Part shown: one piece after another, positions 11,331 through 22,689 of the stretch
How the letters are laid out: every line of letters starts with the position of its first letter
Position numbering within the stretch: the stretch's first letter is position 1
Source of the DNA: Tetrastigma voinierianum
Lineage: Eukaryota > Streptophyta > Magnoliopsida > Vitales > Vitaceae
Direction of reading: 5' to 3'
NCBI GenBank assembly: GCA_016808115.1
Contig: JAEQBH010004438.1
Coordinates: 186,001 to 250,000 of the forward strand
DNA: 64,000 nt
Made by a program: the position numbers and the translations under genes
The notes under the pieces: generated by a model
Told to the model about the DNA's origin: nothing
Database searches by the model: none
Seen by the model: the letters and a program-made list of their open reading frames with translations, nothing else

Positions 11331-12097
11331 ACAAGAAAGCATCGTGGGCTCAAATGCAATAAGCGGCCGATAAATTTCGCAAGAACCCGACCACTGGGCA
11401 TCAGTGACCAGAAACCTTCAAACATGGGTAATATAAGAAAACGGGAAATCCAAGGAAGAAAGATGAATATCCATATAATGACAAAGCTAATGTTGGCATT
11501 ACAAAGCTTAGAGCTCAAAACAAGGATTATACAAAGGGGCCTAAATGTTCGAGGGGGAGCTACGAGTGGCCTTAGTACGAGCCTCTGAGCCGTGTGAATC
11601 AAAAGGGAAAGCCCCAGTAGGCGAAGGAGAAGAGCTAGCCTCGGCAAGAGTCTCAACTTCACCAGGGAAAGGAACCGAGTTGGGAGCTTGTAGAAAGCTC
11701 CTGGGACCCGCCGCCCCGTAAACTCGACTCTCTACCCTTTCATCAAGAACTCAAGATCAGTTCATCCTCGTGAAAGCCTTAAGAGGAGTTTACGTCTAAA
11801 GCTGAGCCATCCGAAGGTCCATATAGTGAAGGCTTGTCCCTTAACTCTGTTATTACTCCATCCCTTTGGTTGATCATAACATTCCGCCCCTCCGGAGGTC
11901 CCCAACATGTCACACTCCTCTCTACTTAAGCGCTCCACGGCTCTCACCCTCGTGCTCTGGCTCCGATCCAACGCCGCCGCTTTAAAGGCATAAATCCCCT
12001 CGAGGCTCGAACTCTCCTTAACCACCCACAGCTCATCCTTGATGAACCTTAGGCCCTCTATGACCTTCCTTTCCTTGTGTTTAGCTCTAAATTTCAC
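11331..12097 (-). pseudogene. Antisense extra ORF, C-terminal part (copy 1)
   Basis: On the strand opposite to pol, 11762-12097 is open and reads charged, helix-prone sequence such as 'HKERKVIEGLRFIKDELWVV' and 'AFKAAALDRSQ'. This resembles the coiled-coil half of the extra ORF found in many Tat elements next to a 'putative gypsy type transposon' (Transposase_28) domain. That N-terminal domain is not present, because the element breaks at about 12.1 kb. 11207-11662 is also open on the - strand but overlaps the tandem array and is weaker. Compare the + strand ORF of copy 3 at 28390-30793. Confidence 0.5.
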
Positions 12098-12779
12098 TAT
12101 TGGCGGTATGTTTAAATCGATTATACCCCAAACGCCATCACTGCTTTCTCAGACTGGTCGTGTTTCGCTCGAAGTCAAGGAGGAGCCATGATGTCGGCCC
12201 TCTTGGAGAAAATGAGGCCCTCACCCCACCAAAGGGGAGGATTTGCCCTGAGGACATGGAAATGAAAGCAAAATCTCAACCCTAACAGAAGCGTGGAGGT
12301 TAAGGAAAGAGGCTCCATGGAAGGTGCAAATGGATCAAAACACCAGACAAAGCAACCTATTCACCATGTCAACCCATCACAATCCAGAGAACATCATCCG
12401 ACCGCTTCCATCACAAGGATTCATGTCGTAATACGCAGAATGATTAGTTAATACAGCTACAATCCTAATGCCCATATGGTAATACCTACACCTAATCGAA
12501 AATCACCCTAACCTATCCCGAAACCTAATCCCCGCCTACGTGCCCCGTGCCAAACCACGCCTTGTTCCTCATTCAACCACAACCCACCATCATCCACTTC
12601 TCCACTGAACAAGCGATACCACTTTTGCTAAGGTGGTACAACCAGGAAGAACAAAGGATCAATGCACAATCAAGTAATAAAGGATTGATACCTGGTAGAG
12701 TTAATAATCGAATAAGAGAATAGACGGGCTTGAGAGCAATCTTAATCGTAAAACACAACTCGCAGATTCAATCACAAAG
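12098..12779 (+). other. Unassigned stretch before the Athila gag/protease remnant
   Basis: The junction between Tat copy 1 and the Athila element falls here, probably between 12.1 and 12.35 kb. The later part may hold decayed gag, but I cannot place any motif with confidence. Confidence 0.35.
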
Positions 12780-13490
12780 ATCAACAATATTCTGGAGGTA
12801 CAGGAGAGAGGAAGGTTCCCTTCCTAAACATTGCCAAATCCAAAAGGAGTGCATGAGATAAAGTTCATCAAAGAATCTGTGAAACGGGATGAGGTCAAGT
12901 GCCATAATCACCCTAAGGAGTGGAAAACAGAGCAACCAGCATCTCCAAGGTCATTAAGAAACATGCAAGGAAAAGGGAGCTGAACCTGAGAGAGTAATCA
13001 TCAGTGAGGACTCAATGAAGCACTACATGCCACCTCCATTTCCCCAGGCACTGAGAAGCAAGAAGAAGGCATCCCAGCCAGTTAGTGCATCCTAAGTCCT
13101 AAGGCAGCGAAGGTGAATGATATTCCCTTGACATCATCAAACAAGTCCCCGCCTATGCAAAGTTTTGGCCGACCAGACAATCAAGAAGGGTCAGCATCGA
13201 GAAAGGCATTTTGAACCCGAGCAAGCCGGCCATAATCCAAAGCAAGAACCCGCCAAATACAAGGATCCGTGATCCCCACACCCCGCCAACACGTGCGGAC
13301 TCAGATGCATTGTTAATCGCTGCATTTCAGATACAGAACCCACGCCATACTGTATGCCAGCTAGGTTCGAGAGCTTGGAACCTACCAACATCACTCTATC
13401 ATCAGCCGATCGATCTAAGAAAGATTCCTAAGGAATAACAGACGTGTCATGGCGTAGACAAATCTCTACTACCCAAGAGACTTCTCAGAG
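12780..13490 (+). pseudogene. Athila gag end and protease remnant
   Basis: Broken frames give 'RGRFPSQTLPNPKGVHEIK' near 12805-12860, a mark of the Athila gag C-terminus, then 'PPPFPQ' near 13030. The protease region reads 'PAKYKDP' near 13250, degenerate sequence at the D-L-G-A active-site block near 13310-13350, and 'LEPTNITLSSADRS' near 13375-13415. The protein would be gag plus the aspartic protease that processes it. At least three frame changes are needed to follow it, and the active-site Asp is not recognisable. Nothing of RT follows. Confidence 0.75.
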
Positions 13491-13889
13491 TGCCGACAAT
13501 CGAGCCATTAGCAAACGGGCCCAATCATGTGCCAATTATCTGGAAGACCATTTCGCCACTCGCTAATGCAATCATCAATTACCGAATTAGGGCAACGCAA
13601 ATTCACATTCGCAACAACATGACATCGAGTCAATATTTTCATTCGAAAGTCACAAGCACAAACTAATTTGAAAGTAAAAAGGAAGGAAAATACTAAAACT
13701 CACTATCAGGTTCAGGAAGCAACCTGGTCCATGAATTGCAAGAAATAGCCAACCAAGGTGAAGCGCTTGTTCGGGAATTTACTAAGCATCACATGGGGCC
13801 GCACAAACCACTACGCGGGTCGAGGAGATCCTCCATTTCAATTCTCCATGAGTAAATCACCAATCAATTGCCTGCGTTCTCAAACCAAA
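13491..13889. other. Deletion-junction region after the Athila protease
   Basis: Sequence continues from the protease remnant into a stretch without recognisable RT, RNase H or integrase motifs. The internal deletion of Athila pol must lie here. I see no repeats or RNA genes. Confidence 0.5.
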
Positions 13890-14165
13890 TCAAGTGTTCT
13901 CAATAATTTTTGGTTTTTATTTTAATTTGGTCAATTTTAATAGTTTCTATTTTTAGTAACTTTCCCTTTTAAGAGCTTTCCAATTTAGTACCTTCTTTTT
14001 TAAGAGCTCTCAGTTTAATATTATTTTTATTTTTATTTTCTTTTATTTTTAGGTTTTTGTTAAAATCAAAATTATTTTGTTTCTTTTGTTTTGTTTTTAT
14101 TCGTCTAATTAAATAATTTTTTATCAAGTGTGTGAAGGTAGTGATTTGGCCGACTCTCACACATA
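13890..14165 (+). other. T-rich spacer before Athila ORF3
   Basis: A T-rich segment of TTTTTATTTTA words ends just before a GC-rich open region. Athila elements commonly have such a spacer between pol and the env-like ORF, where an intron has been described in some families. The '-TTTTATTTTTAG' words could act as 3' splice sites, which I cannot test here. Confidence 0.5.
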
Positions 14166-14189
14166 AATCTCACTCGCGACTCCATCTAG

Positions 14190-16262
14190 CCTCCTACCGG
14201 TTTTGCTAAAAAGGAGGAGAAGACATTCACCCCCACTTCACCTTCTTTCTCCTTCCCCACCCGAGCCACGCGAACCGCGAGCCCCGGTTTCTTACCCACC
14301 CGAGCCTCGAGCCTCCGGGCCCGGCTTCGGCGCGCCCCAGCCGCACGCACACACCAGTTGCTCCAAATTTCACCGAGCCGTCGCCACCCTGTCTCGGTGT
14401 CCCGAGCCACCGTCGCCTAAGAGCCGCAGCCACCACCGCCACACGTGTAACAGCCATGTTCAAAGGCTACTGATCGCAACAGGCTCCCGCCACACCAGAG
14501 CCTCGATTCAACCAAGCAGTTGCCCCGACTCCAAATTTTTAATTTCCCACACGAAGGCTGGGCCAGGCCTACATCAAAGCCACTCCCGGCCCAAAGGCTA
14601 GTCATTCCCACGTCGCTGTGCCCCGGTCCACCCTGGGCCGCCAGAGCCCCCCGCCTCGTATCCTTTTCCACTCACAGCCATGGTCCGCACCAGAGCGGTC
14701 CCGCCTCGAGGCCCGAGTCGTTCAAGATCTCGAGCTGTGATGAAAGAGCCCCGCCCCGCCTCCAACCCTGCAGCTACCCTCGAGGCAAATCCCCGAGGAG
14801 CCTCAGGGGTTAAGGAGATACCGCACTGACTGGGACCCCGAGCCCCTTCACCAGTGCCACAAAGGAGATCTAGGAGGGCCCGACCCTCCAAGCGAGCCCG
14901 TACTCCTGACCGGAGTCATCATCATCCAGCCCGAAAGCATCACAGCCACCGTCGCTAAGACCAGAGGAGAGCCTATCGCCCGATTATCCCCAAATTTCGA
15001 GGATCAGAGGTCCCATTCGTTCGCACCCTATCCCGAGAATGGCTCCACTTGGGATTTTGGGCTGAGTCGTATTACGACGCTCCAAGACCGACAAATTTAA
15101 CCCCAGATTCCTGACTCCATGCGACCGATCGAGCACACCACTCGTCGTCTACGACGCCACTCCACGGCTCTACTATCCCCAGGAAATACAGCTCTACTCA
15201 TTCCATGACCTCCTGGGAGCGCCGAGTCCGCCGGGAGTCTCGATCTCGCATCGATGATCGTCCGGAGTTCCAGCACGGATATTTCACGCACGGGGCCCGC
15301 CACCAAGGCAGCCAATTCCGAGGCTATCGAGATCGGGCTCACCGACTCAGAGAGATGGTCCGCAGCCTACTTCGAGACACCACCGGGCTCGAATCGATAC
15401 TATTCCGAGGCGCCTTCCGCCTCGTGATGCTTCTATCGACATCCGCTCCGAACCAGCCTCTTCCCTGGCCGCAGCGACTACGCTCACCGCAGGGGGCCAT
15501 CCGAGGCTATGTAACGGATCTCGAGGGGTTCCGGGGTTCAGTCCCTCCGAGTCGGGTGCAGGATGACCGCATTACTACATTTCAAGATAAGGTCCACCGA
15601 AAGCGGTCAGTTCGAGCAGAGAGTCTACTCCTATCGATGCCACGACTGCTTCGAGTCATGTCCCTGAGCACTTAAGCTTTCCTGCAGGAGCCTCCTGACG
15701 AGCTGAGGATCATATGCCCTCGGTCCTGGACTGGAGCGAGCCATGGTGATGCCTATTTCCTTTTCTCCTCCAAAGCACAGCCGACCGTGAGGAGGTACCT
15801 GACGAGGAGGCGAGGACTCACAGTAGAGAGATGCGCATGCTCCCGAGGCCTAGACGGAGAGGAGTCCAAGCAAGCCGATATATCTCCTCCATCTCCTCCT
15901 CCACCTCGCTTCCACCTACGCTCCCGTCGACACTCCAGCCCATCATATAGCAATGCAAAGACTCTCCGAGTATCGCTCATGTCGCACTGTGGAGCTAAAT
16001 GCTATGGATGCTCGTCTGCTCTGCTTCCACACAGCATCGACGGATCGAGGTCGACTCGAGCCGAGACCACTTCTAGGGCAAAGGTCATACCATGCTCCGG
16101 AACAGCATCATGAGCTCACCTCTGCCTCCGCATGTCTCGACCATGTAGACGAGCCAAAGAAGCAAAGAAGAAGATCCTTGTATTACGCCGCCACAAGAGC
16201 AAAGAAATGGGCTTCAATCTCACCACCACCACTTAGATCGAGGTGGTCACACTCCTGCCTCT
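14190..16262 (+). pseudogene. Athila ORF3 (env-like) region, decayed
   Basis: A GC-rich, proline-rich coding-like region follows the T-rich spacer. The first third is Pro/Ser/Arg-rich, as Athila ORF3 N-termini are. The middle contains an open 156-codon stretch at 15205-15675 with 'DRAHRLREMVRSLLRDTTG'. The end has a Pro run (about 15890-15905). Position after pol and before the 3' UTR is the main argument. No signal peptide or clear transmembrane segment is visible. Several stops and frame changes break it. An alternative is a gag-like ORF of a related non-autonomous element. Confidence 0.45.
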
Positions 16263-17571
16263 AACTTTCCTATCCCTATTACATGCCTATGCTTTACCGG
16301 GAGGAAAAGCTGTGATAGGAGTGTCTTCGTTATGTTTTGTATAGTTTTCAGTGATTATCAACTCCGCCTAACATTTTGTTTGGGGATCTATGTGACAGCT
16401 AATAAGAAAAAGGATATTTCTTTTTGTACGCTTAGCTATATTTTTCAGATAAATGTATTTTGGTTATATCAAAAGCTTTACAAAGACTATTTACGCTTTA
16501 CTATACTTTGTAAAGTACTTTTGCGGTCTTTATTTTCAGGTATCTACTTTTCTTTCAATCGGGACAATTGAATCGCTTAATCGAACAATCAATCGCTTTT
16601 AATCAAGAATCAACCTCGGGTTGCCGCTTTAATGTTAGAACAAGTCCATAAGCATGATTTAGTTTCGTCAATCGAGATTTTCGCGTTTCAAGTCAACATT
16701 CCCTCGAAGCTTTAATTCACACACTACACACCAGATTGTACCTTTAGGCTGTAAAATTATATACCTCTTTTTCGCCTTCGCAGTCACTTTACATGTCGAC
16801 AACCCGTACTGTGTTAGTACTACTCCATATATGAAGGCCAATGTTTGGCTTTCCAAAAGGAAAAGAAAAAGCAAAAGAGAAAGAAAATAAGAAAAGAAAA
16901 TAAAGCCGTGGACACTGCTTTGAACTAATAGGCCCGAGGGTATAATGGCGAAAAGCCTTTAAAGCCCGATGCCCTAAACCTTAATCGTCGGGAGTCATCG
17001 ACTCCATGTCGCCATACGTGAACGGGTAGAGCTTAAATGTCAGAGAGCTTTGATCTAAGTCATTCAGAGTCCGGCGAAGCCCGCAGAGTTTGTGCATTAC
17101 TGTCCTTTCAACATGTCCTAAACCTTAATCGGGTCGGGAGTCATCATGGTCTCTGCCATACCTGACTTCGTGAAGTCGAAGTGAAGCATCAGACCCTACA
17201 ATGTAGTCAACAAAGAAAGAAGAGTGTAGCTATTCCTATTTATCGTCAGCTAGCCATCAAATGCGTAGGCTAGGTTGGGGAGTGGAATAATTTTGCAATT
17301 TATCGCTCAATCTCAAGCTACATTAGGAATCATTAGATTTCAGAAATTCAAAGTTGATTTTTGATCCGATACTTCACCTAAAACTTCGTTTCTTATATGG
17401 CTTCGCTCTCTCATGTCGATTTTCTAATTGTGGTGTAAATTGTTCATTTCTAAAGGTACTGTTTATCTCGTACATACACTTTTTGAATCCATATATACTT
17501 TTGTAAAATCACAGCATGCATCCCATTTTTGTTTTAGCATTGCTAAGGGACTACAAACGCCTGGGCTGGGG
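16263..17571 (+). other. Athila 3' untranslated region
   Basis: AT-rich sequence follows the ORF3 region, then a segment with two similar motifs, 'CCTAAACCTTAATCG' followed by 'TCGGGAGTCATC', near 16975 and 17120. No open frame of note is present. It ends at the 3' LTR. Confidence 0.5.
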
Positions 17572-17910
17572 TGTGGACAAGGCCCAAAAAGTGCTACTTT
17601 CGAGCCCCCATCCAAGATAGGTTTCAGTGTCTTTGCGCACTAATCATGTCAATTAAGCCAATCGATGTGTGCAGGTCCACCTAGTTCCACCGATGCCATT
17701 TCTCGTTTGTTTTCGTGATTTTGCAGGTCTGAGTACTTCTGGCCATTTAGTTCAAGTCCGACAGAAAGACACGTGCCGACGCCGAGGAATCACGATGTTT
17801 TCACCATCAAAAATGAAGGAATTCAAGGGATTTCAAGGAATGAATGCATAAATGCAATGAGATTGAGCAAACAAAGTATTCCTAAGATTACTAGATCACA
17901 GTACTACTGG

Positions 17911-18130
17911 ATTGCGAAAATTTCGCAATCATAGCTAAAATTTCGCAATCCTATCGAACATTTTCGCTAGATAAATAAATTTCGCTTATCTAAATAAAAC
18001 CATTGCTCCTACCGAAAATACCGGGCTTCGCTTATTTCACAAATTTCGCAGCTAGCGAAATTCATCATTGATAGCCGAATTTTCCAATTTCGCTATCTCG
18101 TAGAATTTCGCAAAGTTAGCTTAAATTTTG
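17911..18130 (+). repeat. TTTCGC/GCGAAA dyad cluster inside the LTR
   Basis: At least nine TTCGC words and several GCGAA words occur in about 220 bases, often pairing as GCGAAA...TTTCGC, for example near 17915-17928. The two solo LTRs of the family lack it. It lies upstream of the TATA box, in the U3-like part. Confidence 0.8.
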
Positions 18131-18287
18131 CTAAAGCTAGCCAACATATCCCAATAAATTCCGCATAAATAAATTGTCGCCCCGTGATTTTGTATATTCG
18201 ATCCCAAACGACCCCATTTCGTGTATTACCATTATACTCTTATGTAATTTCATATTTGTGTTTTAGCATTTCACACTTCGGTTGTAC

Positions 18288-18295
18288 TATATAAA
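18288..18295 (+). promoter_or_regulatory. TATA box of the Athila 3' LTR
   Basis: TATATAAA lies at the position equivalent to TATATAAG at 39702-39709 in the solo LTR and to the inverted copy at 34695-34702. Conservation across three copies supports a promoter role. Confidence 0.6.
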
Positions 18296-19154
18296 CCCCA
18301 TAACTTTGTAACCCGAAGAAATTTTTAAGCAACTTTTCATTTTATAAAGTTTCCCAAGTACTTTCTATTTCCAGGTTTACCTGCTTCCTCTTCTCTCTTC
18401 TTCTTTCATTTTTCTGCGCCGCCAAACACTCCCTATGATGACAACTCAAGGGACGCCGCTGCTTCTCATAAAATTTCTACATTTAGGTCAGTTAGCCTGG
18501 GTTTGTGGGCTACCGCAGTTGTCCCTAAGGTCGTAAATGTTCCGTGTAATCGATTTATGGTTCCCAACTTTCCAAATTAGGTTTAATGCCATTTAACGTC
18601 CTTCCTCGTCAATCTCATCATGCTTAGTGGTTCAGCATCTCTTAATGCTGTATGCACCGATATCCTTGTATGTCATTTACGAGCCACCATGAGGAGGTCA
18701 ATGCTAAGGTTTTAAACCGAATCTAACTGGATGGCTACTTGTGTCGACTCGATCAGAGTGGTTCTAGTGGTTAGGTTTTATAAATTTAAACAAAGATCCC
18801 GCTTTTGGCTTTCGACTATATGTCACTTGCCATAATGCGAAGATATAACCCGAGGACACTTTATTAGCCCCATGTTATCAAGCTAGTGACATAAACCTTC
18901 AAGGTTACCATTTCACACTTCACTTTAAGCCATTACAAGCACAAGAACAACAAACTCTCACCGTTTTGAAACAACCACAAATCCAAACAAAAGCCTCACC
19001 ATTTTCCAAACACTGACAGAAATCATTCATGTGGATGAAACCCATCCCGTGTTCGAATTTAGACCGCTTATGCCGCAAAGAGTTTGACTACGCAGTATAG
19101 GAGGAACTAAGGATACAAATATTGTCGATTCCGAATCACCCTACCGTGGCACGG

Positions 19155-19625
19155 AATCAAACGGCTCCTCGATGGCACAACACCGAGCTACACGGCTCCT
19201 TTGATTTTTGAAATGTAAGGCCTATCGGGAACCGAAATGCAAGGCTCCCGAGCCACGTGGTTTTTTGGGGACCGAGCCAAGGCCTCTTCTATCAAGTCAG
19301 GTACCGCAAGGCCCCCGAGCCATGACTCCTTCTGATTCTCGAGCTCAAGGGCCCTAAGCCACGTGGCTCTTTTAGACTGAGCCATAAGGCCCTAAGCCAC
19401 GGCCCTCGACTACTCGGGCCTGGGCTATCGTTCTTTTGGAACCGAGCCACGTGGGCCCCTTTGATTCGAGTCAGGCGTCTGCTGAAACCGAGCTTCGCAA
19501 GGCCCTGCCACGTGGCTCTTTAAACTGAAAGAGGCGTCATTGCCGTGGCCGCAAGGCCCTGCCACGTGGGCTCTTTGATCTAAGCCGCAAGGTCATATCC
19601 GCCGGGCGCTTTCGCCTTCCTCCCG
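19155..19625 (-). repeat. GAGCC-type degenerate tandem array (copy 2)
   Basis: On the + strand the words GCCACGTGGCTCTTT, AAGGCCCT and GAGCCA recur six or more times. This is the inverted counterpart of the copy 1 array, shorter and ending at the Athila LTR. Confidence 0.7.
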
Positions 19626-20030
19626 TGGAAGGCGCGACGCCGTTTAATGCGTATCTATGAGAATCTTAACTGACCACGTGGCTTCCTGCCGCCCCGGTTT
19701 CTTTATAAATAACCGCTTCTCTTCGCCTGCCTCAGGTCATAATTCCGCCTCTCCCAACCTTTTTCCTCTCTCCGATGCGATCGAGTCCGTATACGATGAT
19801 CCTTAGGTTTGATCGCCACCGCACCTGAGTCTCCGGTCCAAGGATCGCGCCGACGCTTCGCTCGACCTTCTTACCTGCAAGAGTCGTGTTATTCCCTAAT
19901 TCCTCCCTCGGTGTCAGGTCGCTCCTAGTCCTACCCATTGACGGAACCGACTGCGGACATATCTCTGAGGCGTATGCCTGTAGGATATTTTTAAGTCCTA
20001 CCTCCTCCATTATACTTGTCCTCCCCTCTT
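19626..20030 (-). other. Conserved non-coding block (copy 2)
   Basis: Inverted counterpart of 9796-10190, with matching 'TTTCTTTATAAATAAC' and 'TACTTGTCCTCCCCTC' segments. No coding evidence is seen. Confidence 0.6.
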
Positions 20031-20235
20031 TTCTCCCTATCCTCTCTTTTCTCTTTCTCCTTCCTTTTTTTCTTTCTCTTTCCTTTTCTTTATCTTTTTC
20101 TCCTTCTCGTTTCTCTCTTACTCTTTCCTTTTCCTCCTCTCTCTCTTTCTCTTTCCTTTTCCTCCTCTCTCTCTTTCCTTTTTTTTTTATTTTTCTCCTT
20201 CTCCTTCTCTTTCCTTTTCTTGTGGTTTTTGCCTT
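20031..20235 (-). repeat. Polypurine tract (as CT on +) of copy 2
   Basis: About 200 bases of TTTCTCTTTCC and CCTCTCTCTC words on the + strand, purine on the element strand. It sits about 290 bases after the integrase end, as in copies 1 and 3. Confidence 0.8.
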
Positions 20236-20521
20236 GATTGGGTGTTGGCCAATGTGAAGAACGGCTTTGTTGATTGTAATTTCCTAAGATGTAGAGAACG
20301 ATTTTGCCGACTGTAATCTTCTGAGATAACTTAAATAAAAGTACAGTCTTTTGGAAACGTGTGTACTTGTATTATGTTTGTCTCTTTCTTTCCTTTTTTT
20401 TTTTTTGTGCGAGAATGTTAATTAAGCCGAAAATGAACAAGGACTATTATTATAGCAAAAACCATGAATTTCTTATTAAAAGTTACAATCCGAGGTTTAT
20501 TAGTAGAAAAGCTTGAGGTGC

Positions 20522-21700
20522 TCAGCGTTCTAAGAATGTGGTAAAGTTTTTCCCTCTTCTGTTTGAAGTTCGTAGTTGCCGAGTCGGACTATCCGCGACA
20601 CCACATAAAGTCCTTCCTGCCAGTCCTAGCTTCCCTCGTATGGTCTTCCTTTCACGCAGGAGTTTCTTAGAACTAGTCAGTCGCTTAAACTCACTCGAAT
20701 TCGGGTCGTAATATTTTGTCGCCTTTCTCTGCAGGCCTCCTCGACACGCTTTAGAACCTACTAAGCTCTCAGAGGTCAAGGTTTAGGAGAGAATTCTCGC
20801 CAGGTTCTGAGATTCGTGAACTTAACTCTTATGATTTTAGCCCAACCTCGACTGTGAGCTACCGCTCGTGCCAAACAATACCGCAAATTGTGGTTTCGTC
20901 ACGACCATGTAGTTCAGAGGCCCATAACACCCTGGGAGTGTATTCTACCCATTTTCCTTTAGATTTTCCAGCTAGCTTTGGCCACGCCAGAGTCCTTATA
21001 TGGACTTCCTCGTCATTCCACGGATCGCTTGACGAAATTTTTATTTAGCAGCACTCGATTCCGAGCTCCTACAAGCAAAATCTCCCGAATTCGATCACAA
21101 CCTGCTTTCCCACATCGCACACCAGTACTTCAAGTGATTCCGAACTCCGCACACTATGGACCGCCAAACAAAGCTACACACCAGCTTCGGATTGTCACAA
21201 TGGCTCTACTCGCCCACTTGGGTGAAGTAATCCACCCTACCACGATAAACTTACATCGTCCCTTCCCACCCGCAGTGGGTCCCAACAAGTCCACTTCCAC
21301 TATCAGCGGCTGGCGGCTGATCGAGGTCACGGCCGGAGAGGTGAGAGATCTCAGCATGTTCGACAGATCTCGCATTTTCGACCAGCCCCTGGGTCTCGAA
21401 AGTATCAGAAGCCAATAATATCCCTATCTTAGTGTCTTTGTTGCAAAGGACCTGACTCGATATGGTTGCCACAGATACCTTCATGCACCCTCTGTTAATA
21501 CAATCCAGATCTTCCTTTCCCACACATTTGCTGACGGGGCGCCAAAGCCTCATTTATATGGGATCCCATGAATGGTGAATTTAAATCGACCTCGTCCCGA
21601 GCTGAGGCCTCCTTCGGATCACTCGGGCAAGGTTCGTCCACCAAGTAATCCCCAGATTGGTCCACCCAAATGGCCTGACATTACGGACACTTCTTCATCA
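20522..21700 (-). pseudogene. Tat integrase (copy 2)
   Basis: On the - strand 'VDLLGPT' followed by 'GKGRCKFIVVG' (about 21225-21285) marks the first catalytic Asp region, and the 'NHYRV'-like zinc-binding remnant lies near 21450. 'KATKYYDP' and a degenerate 'KLLRERKTIRGKLG' lie in the C-terminal part at about 20630-20720. The end at 20522 matches the copy 1 stop. Several frame changes are needed, and I could not confirm the second Asp or the Glu. Confidence 0.75.
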
Positions 21701-22080
21701 TCAACATTCACTGAAGGTGATGGGAGGTGCTCGACCGGTATCATTTTGTCTAGATCCTCCTGTGGGGTTGTTGTTAGCTTTGCCAAGGCATCTGCCCGCG
21801 TGTCTTTGCCCTTGGGACATTCCCGACCTGAACCCATGTGAACTTTTTTAGTAGCTCCCGCACCTTTTTGAGGTAAAGGATCATTTTCTCACCCCTGGCT
21901 TCGTAGGAGTCCTCTATCTGTTTTACCACCAATTGGGAATCACTACATACCTCCAGTTGATCAGCTTCCATGGAATGGGCGAGATTAAGCTCTACTTACG
22001 ATAGCCTTCAGACGCCGTATTGGCCAAGGCTCGAATCCGAACTGAAAAGGCATCTATGTTAATCCAACCGGAGGTCGAAT
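21701..22080 (-). pseudogene. Second (archaeal-type) RNase H-like domain (copy 2)
   Basis: This is the best preserved piece of any Tat copy here: 21774-21971 is open on the - strand and reads 'MEADQLEVCSDSQLVVKQIE' and 'EKMILYLKKVRELLKKFTWV'. 'RADALAKLTTTPQEDLDKM' follows in another frame at about 21740-21800. The SDSQLVV block fits an RNase H fold. It sits between RNase H and integrase, as in the Tat lineage. Confidence 0.8.
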
Positions 22081-22139
22081 CAAACCTTCACCTCTTCCTT
22101 TAGGAATCAGCGCCCCATCGACCGACGCACTTCCAACCG

Positions 22140-22650
22140 CAGGTCGACATCAATCGAAAGTAGTTTCTAGGGGCTGCCTGGGTATTTCCAGGTGAATTAC
22201 ACGATGAAATCTACCAAAACCTGCCCTTTGACCACCATTCTCGGCTTATATCTGATGTCGAACTCACTGAGCTCTATGGCCCATTTTATCAGTCTTCCCG
22301 AGGTTTTCGCTTGTGCAAAGATTTTGTCTCCATCAAGGTTCCTCATTGGGACTTCACAAGGGGCGAGCCTGAAATATGGTCGTGCCTTCCTCGGCGATGG
22401 TTATTATCAATGCTAGGATTAACTTTTTCCATCTTTAGATACCTTCCTCCGCTCCCTCAAAGCTCAAATTCGTATAGTAGACCGGCCACAGATTCCATCT
22501 CGCTCCCGACTGTGGCTACGAGAAACCAAACGACCAAATAAAGGGTAAGGAGTTCTCCCTCAGAGGGACTTACCAGGACGGGAGGGGAGCTCAGGTATGT
22601 TTTTAGCATCGAGAACACTTCTTCGCACTAGGCGTCCAAGTGGAAAGCCT
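22140..22650 (-). pseudogene. Tat RNase H domain (copy 2)
   Basis: On the - strand weak matches to the RNase H of copy 1 appear, such as 'YLKMEKV' (about 22430) and the 'NGP' remnant of the 'KWAIELSEFDI' block (about 22270), where nucleotide similarity to 7470-7520 is clear. Many frame changes occur. Confidence 0.6.
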
Positions 22651-22689
22651 TTTTCACTCGGGAAGAATGGTCATTACTATTGCCGATCT

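Larger units (their letters stand above)
5595..12097 (+). mobile_element. Tat copy 1: truncated Ty3/gypsy element (+)
   Basis: On the + strand the order is protease remnant, RT, RNase H, a second RNase H-like domain and integrase, then a purine tract, a conserved block, a GAGCC-type array and an antisense ORF. The extra RNase H domain and the long 3' region mark the Tat (Ogre/Retand) lineage. Gag and the 5' LTR are missing: the element is cut at about 5.6 kb next to the long LTR. The 3' LTR is missing too, cut near 12.1 kb where Athila sequence begins. Many frameshifts and stops show that it is inactive. Confidence 0.85.
12098..19151 (+). mobile_element. Rearranged Athila-type Ty3/gypsy element (+)
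   Basis: On the + strand I see, in order, the gag end and protease remnant, a T-rich spacer, an ORF3 (env-like) region, a 3' UTR and a 3' LTR. RT, RNase H and integrase are missing between about 13.5 and 13.9 kb, an internal deletion of several kilobases. The 5' LTR and most of gag are also gone. It lies between the facing 3' ends of Tat copies 1 and 2. The 3' LTR belongs to the same family as the solo LTRs at 33847-35135 and 39287-40539. Confidence 0.7.
17572..19151 (+). mobile_element. Athila-family LTR (3' LTR of the rearranged element)
   Basis: It aligns with the solo LTRs at 39287-40539 and, inverted, 33847-35135: shared blocks are 'AAAAAGTGCTA' near the start, the TATA box (18288), 'GATGACAACTC' (about 18437), 'AGCAAGCTTTTT'-like sequence, and the end block with 'GGATACAAATATTGT' (19111). 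It is ~300 bp longer than the solo copies because of a TTTCGC-rich insert at 17911-18130. It runs into the copy 2 tandem array without an obvious duplication. Confidence 0.65.

Noticed and set aside
19886..20257. Leu/Phe/Ser-rich frames that look like a membrane protein
   Set aside because: They are translations of the CT tract of Tat copy 2.
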